Shown: positions 7,932 through 14,299 of the stretch, piece by piece | Layout: the number at the start of each line of letters is the position of its first letter | How positions within the stretch are numbered: position 1 is the first letter of the stretch | Origin: an uncultured Sphingomonadaceae bacterium | GTDB taxonomy: Bacteria; Pseudomonadota; Alphaproteobacteria; Sphingomonadales; Sphingomonadaceae | NCBI GenBank assembly: GCA_946480515.1 | Contig: CAMLKX010000016.1 | Location: 1 to 15,428 of the forward strand | Length of the DNA stretch: 15,428 nucleotides | Reading direction: 5' to 3' | Translations under genes and position numbers: made by a program | The notes under the pieces: generated by a model | What the model was told of the DNA's origin: nothing | What the model saw: the letters and a program-made list of their open reading frames with translations, nothing else | The model's database searches: none

Positions 7932-9110
7932 ATGAGCGCGGTGGCGGCAGGGACATCCGACTCGTATCGGCTCGACCGTGAGCAGTTGCTCGAACAGGCG
8001 CGGCGGAGAGCGGGACTGAGCGATTTCGGTGATCTCTGGTTCCTCGAGCCGATGGATCGCTTCATCGAAGCAGCCAACTCGGAAGCCAAACTGACCCGCG
8101 CGGGCTTTGACGGGCAGGTGGAGGTGATCGTCAAGGGGCTCGTGAGCCGGTTGCGAATGATCGACGACATTGGTCGCCATCCGGAAATATTGGACGAAAA
8201 CCTCGAGGTCGCCGGAATCATCCTCGGCCTTCCGCGTACGGGCAGCACCATCTTTCATCGCCTTCTTGCCAGTGCGCCGGGGATGACGGCCATTCGCTGG
8301 TACGAGGCGCAGAACTTTGCGCCTTTCCCCGGCGAGAGGCCAGGTGAGCCGTCGGAAAGGCGCGCCTATGCCCAGGCGATGATTGATGGTTGGCTCAGCC
8401 TCTCGCCGGAGCTGGCTTCGATCCACCCACTTGATCCGGAGGCCCCCGACGAAGAGATCCTGATCCTTGGGCAGATGTTCGTCAGTACGATGGTCGAAGG
8501 GATGACCTTCGCGCCCAGCTTCGCTCGCTGGCTGGATGGCTATGACCAGTCGCGCGGGCATGAGGACCTGAAGACGATCCTCAAATATCTGCAATGGCAG
8601 GACCCGAGCCGGCGCGGATCCAAATGGGTGCTGAAGAGCCCGTCCAATCTGCCTTACCTGGATTATGCGGCGAAGGCGTTCCCCGATGCCTTGCTGATCA
8701 TGACCCACCGCGATCCAGTGCAGACCGTGCCATCTTACGTCAGCATGGAGGCGGCGCTCTACAAACTCAGTTCAACCCTGAGTGATCAGGAGGTGGGGGA
8801 GTTCTGGTTCGCGCGCCTCGCGAGCTGGATGCGGCGCTTCGAGGCAACTCGGGCGAGGCTCGGTGAAGAGCGATTCATCGACATCGATTATCGGGAAGTC
8901 ACGCGCGACCCGCTGCTTCAGGCAGAGCGCGTGTTGCAGCGGATGGGGATTTCCACCGACGATCGGATCGAAGCCGCGCTGACCGAATTCCTCGCCGGCA
9001 ACAAGCGCGAACAACGCCCGATGCACGACTATTCGCTGGAACGATTCGGGCTCAGCGAGGAGGCGATCGAAACTGAGTTCGCTGACTACCGCGCGCGGTA
9101 CATCGCCTGA
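7932..9110 (+). CDS. PAPS-dependent sulfotransferase family protein
   Basis: 392-residue protein of the Sulfotransfer_3 type, which moves a sulfuryl group from PAPS to a hydroxyl or amine acceptor. The 5'-phosphosulfate-binding loop is LGLPRTGST at residues 98-106. The 3'-phosphate-binding strand-helix is MTHRDPVQTVPSYVSM (257-272), with Arg260 and Ser268 in the expected places. The intervening WVLKSPSNLPYLD (232-244) is characteristic of this subfamily. Length is normal, and no signal peptide or membrane helix is seen. The ATG at 7932 has a strong CAGGAGA site. Its TGA is one base from the ATG of the dehalogenase gene, so translation is almost certainly coupled. The acceptor is unknown. A sulfotransferase leading a catabolic-looking operon is unusual. 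Confidence 0.92.
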   Translation: MSAVAAGTSDSYRLDREQLLEQARRRAGLSDFGDLWFLEPMDRFIEAANSEAKLTRAGFDGQVEVIVKGLVSRLRMIDDIGRHPEILDENLEVAGIILGLPRTGSTIFHRLLASAPGMTAIRWYEAQNFAPFPGERPGEPSERRAYAQAMIDGWLSLSPELASIHPLDPEAPDEEILILGQMFVSTMVEGMTFAPSFARWLDGYDQSRGHEDLKTILKYLQWQDPSRRGSKWVLKSPSNLPYLDYAAKAFPDALLIMTHRDPVQTVPSYVSMEAALYKLSSTLSDQEVGEFWFARLASWMRRFEATRARLGEERFIDIDYREVTRDPLLQAERVLQRMGISTDDRIEAALTEFLAGNKREQRPMHDYSLERFGLSEEAIETEFADYRARYIA

Positions 9111-9111
9111 C

Positions 9112-10056
9112 ATGAACTCTGCGGAAGTTTATCGAACCCCCGACGACCGGTTCGTGGATCTGCCGGGATATAGTTTCTGTCCGCGCTACATCGAAATTCC
9201 GGACGATCAGTTCGGAACCCTTCGGATGCACTATGTCGATGAGGGCGCACGCGACGCTGCTATCGTGCTCATGCTGCATGGCAACCCGACGTGGAGCTTC
9301 CTCTACCGCCACATCATCCCGACCATTGCTGCGGCAGGCTGGCGGGTCATCGCGCCCGACATGGTTGGGTTTGGCCGGTCGGACAAACCGCTTGCTCGGT
9401 CAGCCTATGGCCTGACCCGCTTCGTCACCTGGATGCGCCAGTTCCTGCGTGGCCTCGACCTTCGTCGGATCACATTGGTTTGCCAGGATTGGGGCGGACC
9501 AATCGGCCTGCGGGCTCTCGCCGCGGAGCCGGATCGTTTTGACGCCGTGCTCGCCACCAATACGCTGCTTCAGAATTGCCAACCTTCGCCACTCGGCGTT
9601 GCGGACTGGCCCGGGAAATTGATCGAAGAGTGGATCGAGACCTGTCGGACGCACAGCGATCTTCCAGTCGGTGAATTGGTCGCACGGGCGACCGTCACTC
9701 GACCAACGCCCAAGGTGCTGCGCGGGTATGAAGCCCCCTTTCCTGATGCCACATCGAAATCAGGCGTGTTGCAGATCACCTGCTGCATTCCAGTCGCCGC
9801 AGATGACCCTGAAGCGCTCGAGAACCGATCCGCGTGGAGCGTCCTGGAGGGTTTCGACAAACCCTTCCTGACCGCATTCAGTGACAGCGATCCGGCGACG
9901 ATCGCATGGGAGGAGGTGTTCCAGCGGCGCATCCCAGGTGCTGCCGGCCAGCCTCACACGCGCATCCCGAGCGCTGGCCATTTTGTTCAGGAGGAGCAGG
10001 GCGATGCATTGGCTGACGTGCTCCTCAACTTCCTCAAGGCCAATCAGGCCAGTTAG
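9112..10056 (+). CDS. Haloalkane dehalogenase, subfamily I-like alpha/beta hydrolase
   Basis: 314-residue alpha/beta hydrolase with close resemblance to subfamily-I haloalkane dehalogenases such as DhlA and DhmA, which hydrolyse a carbon-halogen bond through an aspartyl ester. The full pentad can be traced: nucleophile Asp126 and first halide-binding Trp127 (VCQDWGGP), second halide-binding Trp174 (EEWIE, ungapped alignment with the DhmA cap region from memory), acid Asp260 (FSDSDP) and base His290 (SAGHFVQE). The oxyanion loop is HGNPTWSFLYR (56-66), with Asn58 where DhlA has Glu. Family hallmarks VRTP-like N-terminus, GFGRSDKP and YEAPFPD are present. The start is one base after the sulfotransferase stop. 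True dehalogenation, epoxide hydrolysis or another ester-type cleavage are all possible; the pentad favours the first chemistry. Confidence 0.88.
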   Translation: MNSAEVYRTPDDRFVDLPGYSFCPRYIEIPDDQFGTLRMHYVDEGARDAAIVLMLHGNPTWSFLYRHIIPTIAAAGWRVIAPDMVGFGRSDKPLARSAYGLTRFVTWMRQFLRGLDLRRITLVCQDWGGPIGLRALAAEPDRFDAVLATNTLLQNCQPSPLGVADWPGKLIEEWIETCRTHSDLPVGELVARATVTRPTPKVLRGYEAPFPDATSKSGVLQITCCIPVAADDPEALENRSAWSVLEGFDKPFLTAFSDSDPATIAWEEVFQRRIPGAAGQPHTRIPSAGHFVQEEQGDALADVLLNFLKANQAS

Positions 10057-10076
10057 CAAACCCAAGGAGAGAATCG

Positions 10077-10865
10077 ATGCTTCTGAAAGACAAGGTCGTG
10101 GTGGTTAGCGGAGTTGGGCCAGGGCTTGGCCAAGCCCTCGCCAGAATCGCCGCTCAAGAAGGCGCCAAGGTTGTGCTCGGAGCACGCAACGAGGCCTTTC
10201 TGGAAGAGGTGCGGTCCGGCATTGAAGCCACTGGCGGTCAGGCGGTGGTGGCTCCGTGCGATGTCAGCAATGCCGATCAGTGCAAGCGGCTCGCGGAGAC
10301 CGCGGCCAACGCGTTCGGCGGGAAGATCCATGGGCTGGTCAACAGCGCTTACTACCACGGCCAGTGGGAATTCACCGAGAACGCGGATGACGCGGAATGG
10401 GCGAAGGTGTTCGATGTGTCCTGTCTTGGCGCGCTTCGCCTGACGCAGGCGTGCTTGCCGTATCTGAAGAACGGCGGTGCGGTGGTCAACGTCTCGACCA
10501 TGGCAACGGTCAAGCCGCATGGAGCCGAATTCGGGATGGAGATGGGCTATGCGGTCGCCAAAAGCGGCTTGAACGTGCTCGGCAAATATATGGCGACGGA
10601 TCTGGGTAAGCACGGCATCCGCGTGAACACTTGCCGCATGGGCTGGATTTACGGCCAGCCGGTTAAGGACTTCATCCAGTCACAAGTTGCTCAAGGAACT
10701 CGGGAAGAAGATGTGATCGCAGGCGTGACCAAGGACATCCCAATCGGGAAAATTCCCCCCGAGGATGATTGCGCTCGGGCGGTGCTGATGATGCTGTCGG
10801 ATTATGCCGCGGTTGTCAGCGGCGCCTCACTGGACGTCAATGGCGGCCACTGGATGGCTCCGTAA
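10077..10865 (+). CDS. Short-chain dehydrogenase/reductase (third gene of the sulfotransferase operon)
   Basis: 262-residue classical SDR, expected to interconvert an alcohol and a ketone with NAD(P). The cofactor loop is SGVGPGLG (11-18), a variant of TGxxxGxG. The usual NNAG is replaced by NSAY (89-92). Catalytic residues are Ser140 (VVNVS), Tyr158 and Lys162 (GYAVAK). Arg37 after the second strand (LGARN) suggests NADP preference. The ATG follows a strong AAGGAGAG site and lies 20 bp after the dehalogenase stop, making it the third gene of one operon. A simple reading is that it oxidises the alcohol produced by the dehalogenase, which is inferred from order only. The gene ends at a long hairpin. 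Confidence 0.92.
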   Translation: MLLKDKVVVVSGVGPGLGQALARIAAQEGAKVVLGARNEAFLEEVRSGIEATGGQAVVAPCDVSNADQCKRLAETAANAFGGKIHGLVNSAYYHGQWEFTENADDAEWAKVFDVSCLGALRLTQACLPYLKNGGAVVNVSTMATVKPHGAEFGMEMGYAVAKSGLNVLGKYMATDLGKHGIRVNTCRMGWIYGQPVKDFIQSQVAQGTREEDVIAGVTKDIPIGKIPPEDDCARAVLMMLSDYAAVVSGASLDVNGGHWMAP

Positions 10866-10874
10866 GAGGAGAGC

Positions 10875-10915
10875 GGGAGCCAAGCGAGCGATGCAGAAGC
10901 AATCGCTTGGTTCCC
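10875..10915. terminator. Long hairpin between convergent SDR genes, likely bidirectional terminator
   Basis: The arm at 10875-10887 (GGGAGCCAAGCGA) pairs with 10903-10915 (TCGCTTGGTTCCC) over 13 positions with a single G-T mismatch, closing a 15-nt loop. An alternative inner stem GCGAT/ATCGC is also possible. The structure fills nearly all of the 51-bp gap between the stop at 10865 and the opposing stop at 10917, so it can serve both transcripts. No T-run follows on either strand, as is common in GC-rich genomes. Confidence 0.7.
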
Positions 10916-10916
10916 C

Positions 10917-11702
10917 TCAGTGGCGCGACGAGTTGATGTTCCCGCCGTCCACGACGATTTCGGCCGCCGTGATATAGCTTGCCTCATCGGAGAGCAGGAA
11001 CCGAATAACCCGGCCGACCTCCTCCGCTTCGCCAAACCGCCCCATCATGATCCGCTGCTCGAAATAGCCGGGCAGGGCGGCCTTGGTCTCCGCCATGATC
11101 GGCGTATCGATCTGCCCCGGACTGACGCTGTTGATCCGAATTCCGTCTCTCGCCAGTTCGTCGGCCATCGATCGCACGAGCGAGATCACCGCGCCCTTGG
11201 CGGCGCTGTAGATCGGGATCAGCGCATTTCCGAGTGTCGCGTTGATCGACGAGAGGGCAACGATTGCGCTTCCGGGCTGCGAACGCAGATCTTCGCGGAA
11301 GGCCTGGGTCATGAGGACAATCGGGCGAACGTGAAGGCTGAGTCCGGCTTCCCAATTGTCCGGCGTCACGCCGTCGATCCCGGTAATCTCGGCTGTTCCG
11401 GCGGAATGGACGATCCCGCCAACCGGGCCGATCCGCTCTCGGGAGGTGGCAGCCGCGGGGGAGACGGCTTGCGGGTTGCGCAGATCGCACGCGATCCCGA
11501 CAGTCGGAACACCATAGCGGGCAGCGATGTCGGAGGCCGCACTCTCTACCCCATCGCTGTTGATATCCCACAGGGCAACAGGCCGACCAACTGCGGCGAG
11601 GCAGTGGGCCGTCGCGAGACCGATCCCCGATGCTCCGCCGGTGATGACTACCCCGGAGCTTGGCGAGTTGAGCTTTGGTGTGGGGTCAGTCGGAGAATTC
11701 AT
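10917..11702 (-). CDS. Short-chain dehydrogenase/reductase
   Basis: 261-residue classical SDR. The cofactor loop is TGGASGIG (21-28), and Asp47 at the end of the second strand (LWDIN) indicates NAD preference. HSAG (99-102) replaces NNAG. The catalytic residues are Ser151 or Ser152 (ALSSI), Tyr165 and Lys169 (YSAAK). SPGQIDTPIM (194-203) and the C-terminal VDGGN are typical of the family. It stands alone on the minus strand, convergent with the sulfotransferase operon and divergent from the second SnoaL-like gene. The ATG at 11702 follows AGAGAGA. The N-terminal 17 residues before the first strand are longer than usual and low in complexity, but no later start fits. Substrate unknown. Confidence 0.93.
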   Translation of the reverse strand: MNSPTDPTPKLNSPSSGVVITGGASGIGLATAHCLAAVGRPVALWDINSDGVESAASDIAARYGVPTVGIACDLRNPQAVSPAAATSRERIGPVGGIVHSAGTAEITGIDGVTPDNWEAGLSLHVRPIVLMTQAFREDLRSQPGSAIVALSSINATLGNALIPIYSAAKGAVISLVRSMADELARDGIRINSVSPGQIDTPIMAETKAALPGYFEQRIMMGRFGEAEEVGRVIRFLLSDEASYITAAEIVVDGGNINSSRH

Positions 11703-11737
11703 TCGGCGTCTCTCTTGCGGGCATCAAGGCTTCAGCT

Positions 11738-11754
11738 CAGCAACGCTGTTGCTG
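11738..11754. promoter_or_regulatory. Inverted repeat in a divergent promoter region (candidate operator)
   Basis: CAGCAAC (11738-11744) and GTTGCTG (11748-11754) are perfect inverted repeats around a 3-bp centre. They lie in the middle of the 111-bp gap between divergent SDR (start 11702) and SnoaL-like (start 11814) genes. The position suits an operator for a dimeric repressor, perhaps one of the Lrp proteins encoded nearby. Seven-bp arms are expected a few times by chance in a window this size, so this is tentative. Confidence 0.35.
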
Positions 11755-11813
11755 GATCACGAAAGTAGCGGCAAGAGCAGAGCGATCAAATCACATCGCG
11801 CAGGGGTGTCTTG

Positions 11814-12455
11814 GTGGTAGCTGACCAATCACAGCAGGAACTGCTTCGCAGGATCGATCGGCTGGAATCGATCGATGCCATTCGGCAGCTCGCTGCGAAA
11901 TATTCACTCGCGCTGGACATGCGCGATTCCAACGCGTGGGTGAATCTTTTCCCCGAGGATGTTCGCGTCGGCGGAGGTCTCTCCGGTCGGAAGGCGTTGC
12001 GCGACTGGTTTGAAGAGACGCATTGGAAGCAGTTCGACGGAACCTCGCACCACATCGGCGGTCACATCATTGAATTCGACAGCCCTGATGAGGCGCAAGG
12101 AGTCGTCTATTCCAAGAACGAGCATGAGACCGGTCCGGAATGGGTGATCATGCAGATGATGTATTTCGATAAATATGAGCGGATTGACGGGCGCTGGTAT
12201 TTCCGCCGCCGGCTACCGCTTTACTGGTACGCGACGGACCTCAACAAGCCGCCGATCGGGGACCGCAAAATGCGCTGGCCAGGAGCCCAACCCTACCATG
12301 GCAGCTTTCATGATCTGTTTCCGTCATGGAAGGAGTTTTGGGAGCGCGGCGGGCAAACGAACGAGGAACCGGTTGCGGCCCCCGCGCCACTGGAGAAGTT
12401 TCTGGAAACGATGCGGAGGGATGCGCCCTTGCCACGGTCGCGTGTGCGGACCTGA
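11814..12455 (+). CDS. SnoaL-like / NTF2-fold protein
   Basis: 213-residue SnoaL_4-type protein, distinct from the one at 6680-7195. The N-terminal helix pattern is ESIDAIRQLAAKYSLALDMRD (about 18-38 here). It is followed by WVNLFPEDVRVGGG (42-55), SHHIGGHIIEF (78-88) and YERIDGRWYFRRRLPLYW (121-138), as in scytalone-dehydratase-like folds. An extra about 70-residue C-terminal part, rich in Trp, Phe and Pro, extends beyond the fold. I prefer the GTG at 11814, seven bases after AGGGG; a TTG at 11811 is the alternative. Its stop codon abuts the stop of the convergent Lrp gene with no base between. Likely role: dehydration, isomerisation or hydroxylation of a pathway intermediate, or a non-catalytic binding role. 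No substrate can be read. Confidence 0.85.
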   Translation: MVADQSQQELLRRIDRLESIDAIRQLAAKYSLALDMRDSNAWVNLFPEDVRVGGGLSGRKALRDWFEETHWKQFDGTSHHIGGHIIEFDSPDEAQGVVYSKNEHETGPEWVIMQMMYFDKYERIDGRWYFRRRLPLYWYATDLNKPPIGDRKMRWPGAQPYHGSFHDLFPSWKEFWERGGQTNEEPVAAPAPLEKFLETMRRDAPLPRSRVRT

Positions 12456-12947
12456 TTAGCTCCCCGGGCTCGGACTTTGGACGCGCGGTGCGATGCGGGC
12501 AATCCCGCTCTCATATTTGACGTTATGCACCGAGATCATCGACTCGACGTCCCGCACGCCTTCCATCGTGCGGATGCGCAGGTTCACCATGTCGTTGAGC
12601 TGCTCGATGCTCGTGAACAAGCCCATGGCCAACAAGCTGTACCGTCCGAGCAGGATGATCACGCAATTGATGTCGTCGAGAGCGGAAAGCTGATTGGCGA
12701 GGGTCTGAACCCGACTGGGTTCCGCATCGATGCCGAGCATCACCAGGTTCGGTGAGCCGGCAAGGCGGAAATCGGTCACCACCGTGAACTGAAGAAGCCG
12801 CTCCGCCTGAAGCCGTTTGATCCGGCTACGGACGGTCCCTTCAGTTACTCCGAGCTCGGCCGCGATCTGCCGGTTGGACACACGGGCGTCGCGTCCCAGT
12901 TTCTCGACAATGCGCCGGTCGAGATCGTCAAGCTTGGTCCCGTTCAA
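12456..12947 (-). CDS. Lrp/AsnC family transcriptional regulator (second of a pair)
   Basis: 163-residue Lrp/AsnC protein. The N-terminal winged helix-turn-helix spans about residues 8-55, with LDDLDRRIVEKLGRDARVS and the recognition segment IAAELGVTEGTVRSRIKRL. The C-terminal RAM (ligand-sensing, oligomerising) ferredoxin-like fold runs from about 68 to 150. The family's usual GxYD-type motif appears as LLGRYSLLAM (99-108). The start is a TTG that overlaps the upstream Lrp stop in the sequence TTGA, implying coupled translation and balanced amounts of the two proteins. There is no other plausible start nearby. The likely role is local control of this cluster, possibly with its partner as a hetero-oligomer; effector unknown. 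Confidence 0.9.
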   Translation of the reverse strand: MNGTKLDDLDRRIVEKLGRDARVSNRQIAAELGVTEGTVRSRIKRLQAERLLQFTVVTDFRLAGSPNLVMLGIDAEPSRVQTLANQLSALDDINCVIILLGRYSLLAMGLFTSIEQLNDMVNLRIRTMEGVRDVESMISVHNVKYESGIARIAPRVQSPSPGS

Positions 12948-13426
12948 AGTGGCACCACGTTGAATTCGAATTTGATGATATCGGCGGCGATGCCGGGCGT
13001 CAGGCTGCCGACCCCGGCAATCCCGGCGACATGCTCCATCAGGAACAGGTTGATCTCCGTGAAATCGTGAAGCGCAACCAGCAGCTCAATATCATGAGCG
13101 CCGCTCATGATATTGACACTCAGGACTTCGGGGAGGCGGGCCAGGTCGCGAGCCACGTCGCTAACTTCGCGCTTGCGCACCTTGATGCCGACAACGATCA
13201 GCACATTGTAATCATGCGCCGCAAAATCGGTCACCGCGATGACCCGGCAGGCGCCGCTTTCCTCAAGCCGTCGCAACCGGCTCGAAACCGTCGCGGCAGT
13301 CACTGAGAGCCGCTCCGCAATTTCCTGGTTTGTGGCGCGCCCGTTGCTGCGGAGGATCTCGATAATCCCCAGGTCCAATGGATCCAGAACCGGCGGAGCC
13401 GATGTCTTACCGGATCGGATTTGCAT
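12944..13426 (-). CDS. Lrp/AsnC family transcriptional regulator (first of a pair)
   Basis: 160-residue Lrp/AsnC protein from the ATG at 13426; a GTG at 13456 would add ten residues. The ATG is preferred because family members usually begin about ten residues before the LDPLDLGIIEIL helix and because AGGGG lies about 11 bases upstream. The helix-turn-helix is around 34-55 (EIAERLSVTAATVSSRLRRL) and the RAM domain about 75-150. The segment encoding VNIMSGAHDIE (104-114) contains a 31-bp near-perfect palindrome. The gene overlaps the next Lrp gene by four bases and lies 87 bp after the SDR at 13514-14293, with the hydrolase before that. It is probably the local regulator of this operon; effector unknown. 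Confidence 0.9.
   Translation of the reverse strand: MQIRSGKTSAPPVLDPLDLGIIEILRSNGRATNQEIAERLSVTAATVSSRLRRLEESGACRVIAVTDFAAHDYNVLIVVGIKVRKREVSDVARDLARLPEVLSVNIMSGAHDIELLVALHDFTEINLFLMEHVAGIAGVGSLTPGIAADIIKFEFNVVPL
13086..13116. repeat. 31-bp near-perfect palindrome inside the first Lrp gene
   Basis: TCAATATCATGAGCG at 13086-13100 is the exact reverse complement of CGCTCATGATATTGA at 13102-13116, with one base between the 15-bp arms. It falls wholly inside the RAM-domain part of the Lrp coding sequence. It could act as an intragenic operator, an mRNA hairpin before the coupled second Lrp gene, or a protein-binding cruciform. Its existence is certain; a function is not. Confidence 0.8.
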
Positions 13427-13513
13427 TCGCGACAGTGCCCCTATTCCCGACACCACCGTATCAATTCCACTGCGCCGGTGCTAGGTTGCGTGCGGGAGAA
13501 TTTCCGCCTCCGG

Positions 13514-14293
13514 TTAGATGGGTGACCCTGCCTGCTCCTGCGCAATGATGTCCAGGAACAGCGGACGTTCGCCGCCGCCATGGACCTCCAATTCCGCGCC
13601 GCTGATGTAGGCAGCCATAGGCGATGCCAGGAAGGCAACTGCATTGGCAATGTCTGCGCCCCGCCCGAGGCGGTGAAGCGGCAGGCTATCGGCAATCCGC
13701 TGTTGGGCCCGTGCCGAACCGTAGGTTTCCTCCGTCGTCTCGGTCTCGATGAGCCCGACGATGATTGCGTTAACGCGAATTTCCGGGCCCCATTCCTGGG
13801 CGAGGCTCTTGGTCAGGCTGACCAGCCCTGCTTTCGCCGCACCGTAGATCGCGGTGCCGGGTGAAGGGCGCTGCGCCGCAACGCTAGCTATATTGACGAT
13901 CGAACCTTTGCTTGCGCGCAGGTGCGGATAGGCCGCTTGAGCGACATGCAGCGGGGCCAGCAGATTCAGCGCGATAATCGCTTCCGAAAAGCGAGGACTG
14001 GCTGTGGCTGCCACCGCTTGCGGGGAGCCGCCCGCGTTATTGACCACGATGTCGAGCCTGCCATGCTTTGCCACCGCTTGATCGATCAGCTGTTGTGCCT
14101 GATCAGGCTTGCGGATGTCGCAGGCGAAAAAAGAAGCCGATCGGCTCGCAGACCTAGGAAGATCATTAGGCTCATTGCGCCCGCAGGTGACGACATCGCA
14201 TCCAGCTTCGAGCAGGCGGGTAGCAATCGCAGCCCCGATGCCGCGGGTTCCGCCGGTCACTAGGGCAACCTTCCCTTGGAGTCCTTCAAGCAT
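13514..14293 (-). CDS. Short-chain dehydrogenase/reductase
   Basis: 259-residue classical SDR. The cofactor loop is TGGTRGIG (13-20), and Arg39 after the second strand (TCGRN) suggests NADP. NNAG is intact at 85-88. The catalytic residues are Ser137 (NIAS), Tyr150 and Lys154 (YGAAK). The C-terminus is longer than usual after the VHGGGE motif, ending in about 18 extra residues (LFLDIIAQEQAGSPI). It starts six bases after the hydrolase stop, so the two are co-transcribed, with the Lrp pair following. A likely role is oxidation of an alcohol released by the hydrolase or reduction of a ketone. Substrate unknown. Confidence 0.93.
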   Translation of the reverse strand: MLEGLQGKVALVTGGTRGIGAAIATRLLEAGCDVVTCGRNEPNDLPRSASRSASFFACDIRKPDQAQQLIDQAVAKHGRLDIVVNNAGGSPQAVAATASPRFSEAIIALNLLAPLHVAQAAYPHLRASKGSIVNIASVAAQRPSPGTAIYGAAKAGLVSLTKSLAQEWGPEIRVNAIIVGLIETETTEETYGSARAQQRIADSLPLHRLGRGADIANAVAFLASPMAAYISGAELEVHGGGERPLFLDIIAQEQAGSPI

Positions 14294-14299
14294 CGATCT

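Noticed and set aside
12456..13426. The Lrp pair as siroheme decarboxylase subunits (AhbA/AhbB or NirDL/NirGH type)
   Set aside because: Those are paired AsnC-like proteins too, but both proteins here keep a normal helix-turn-helix and there is no haem-synthesis or denitrification gene nearby.
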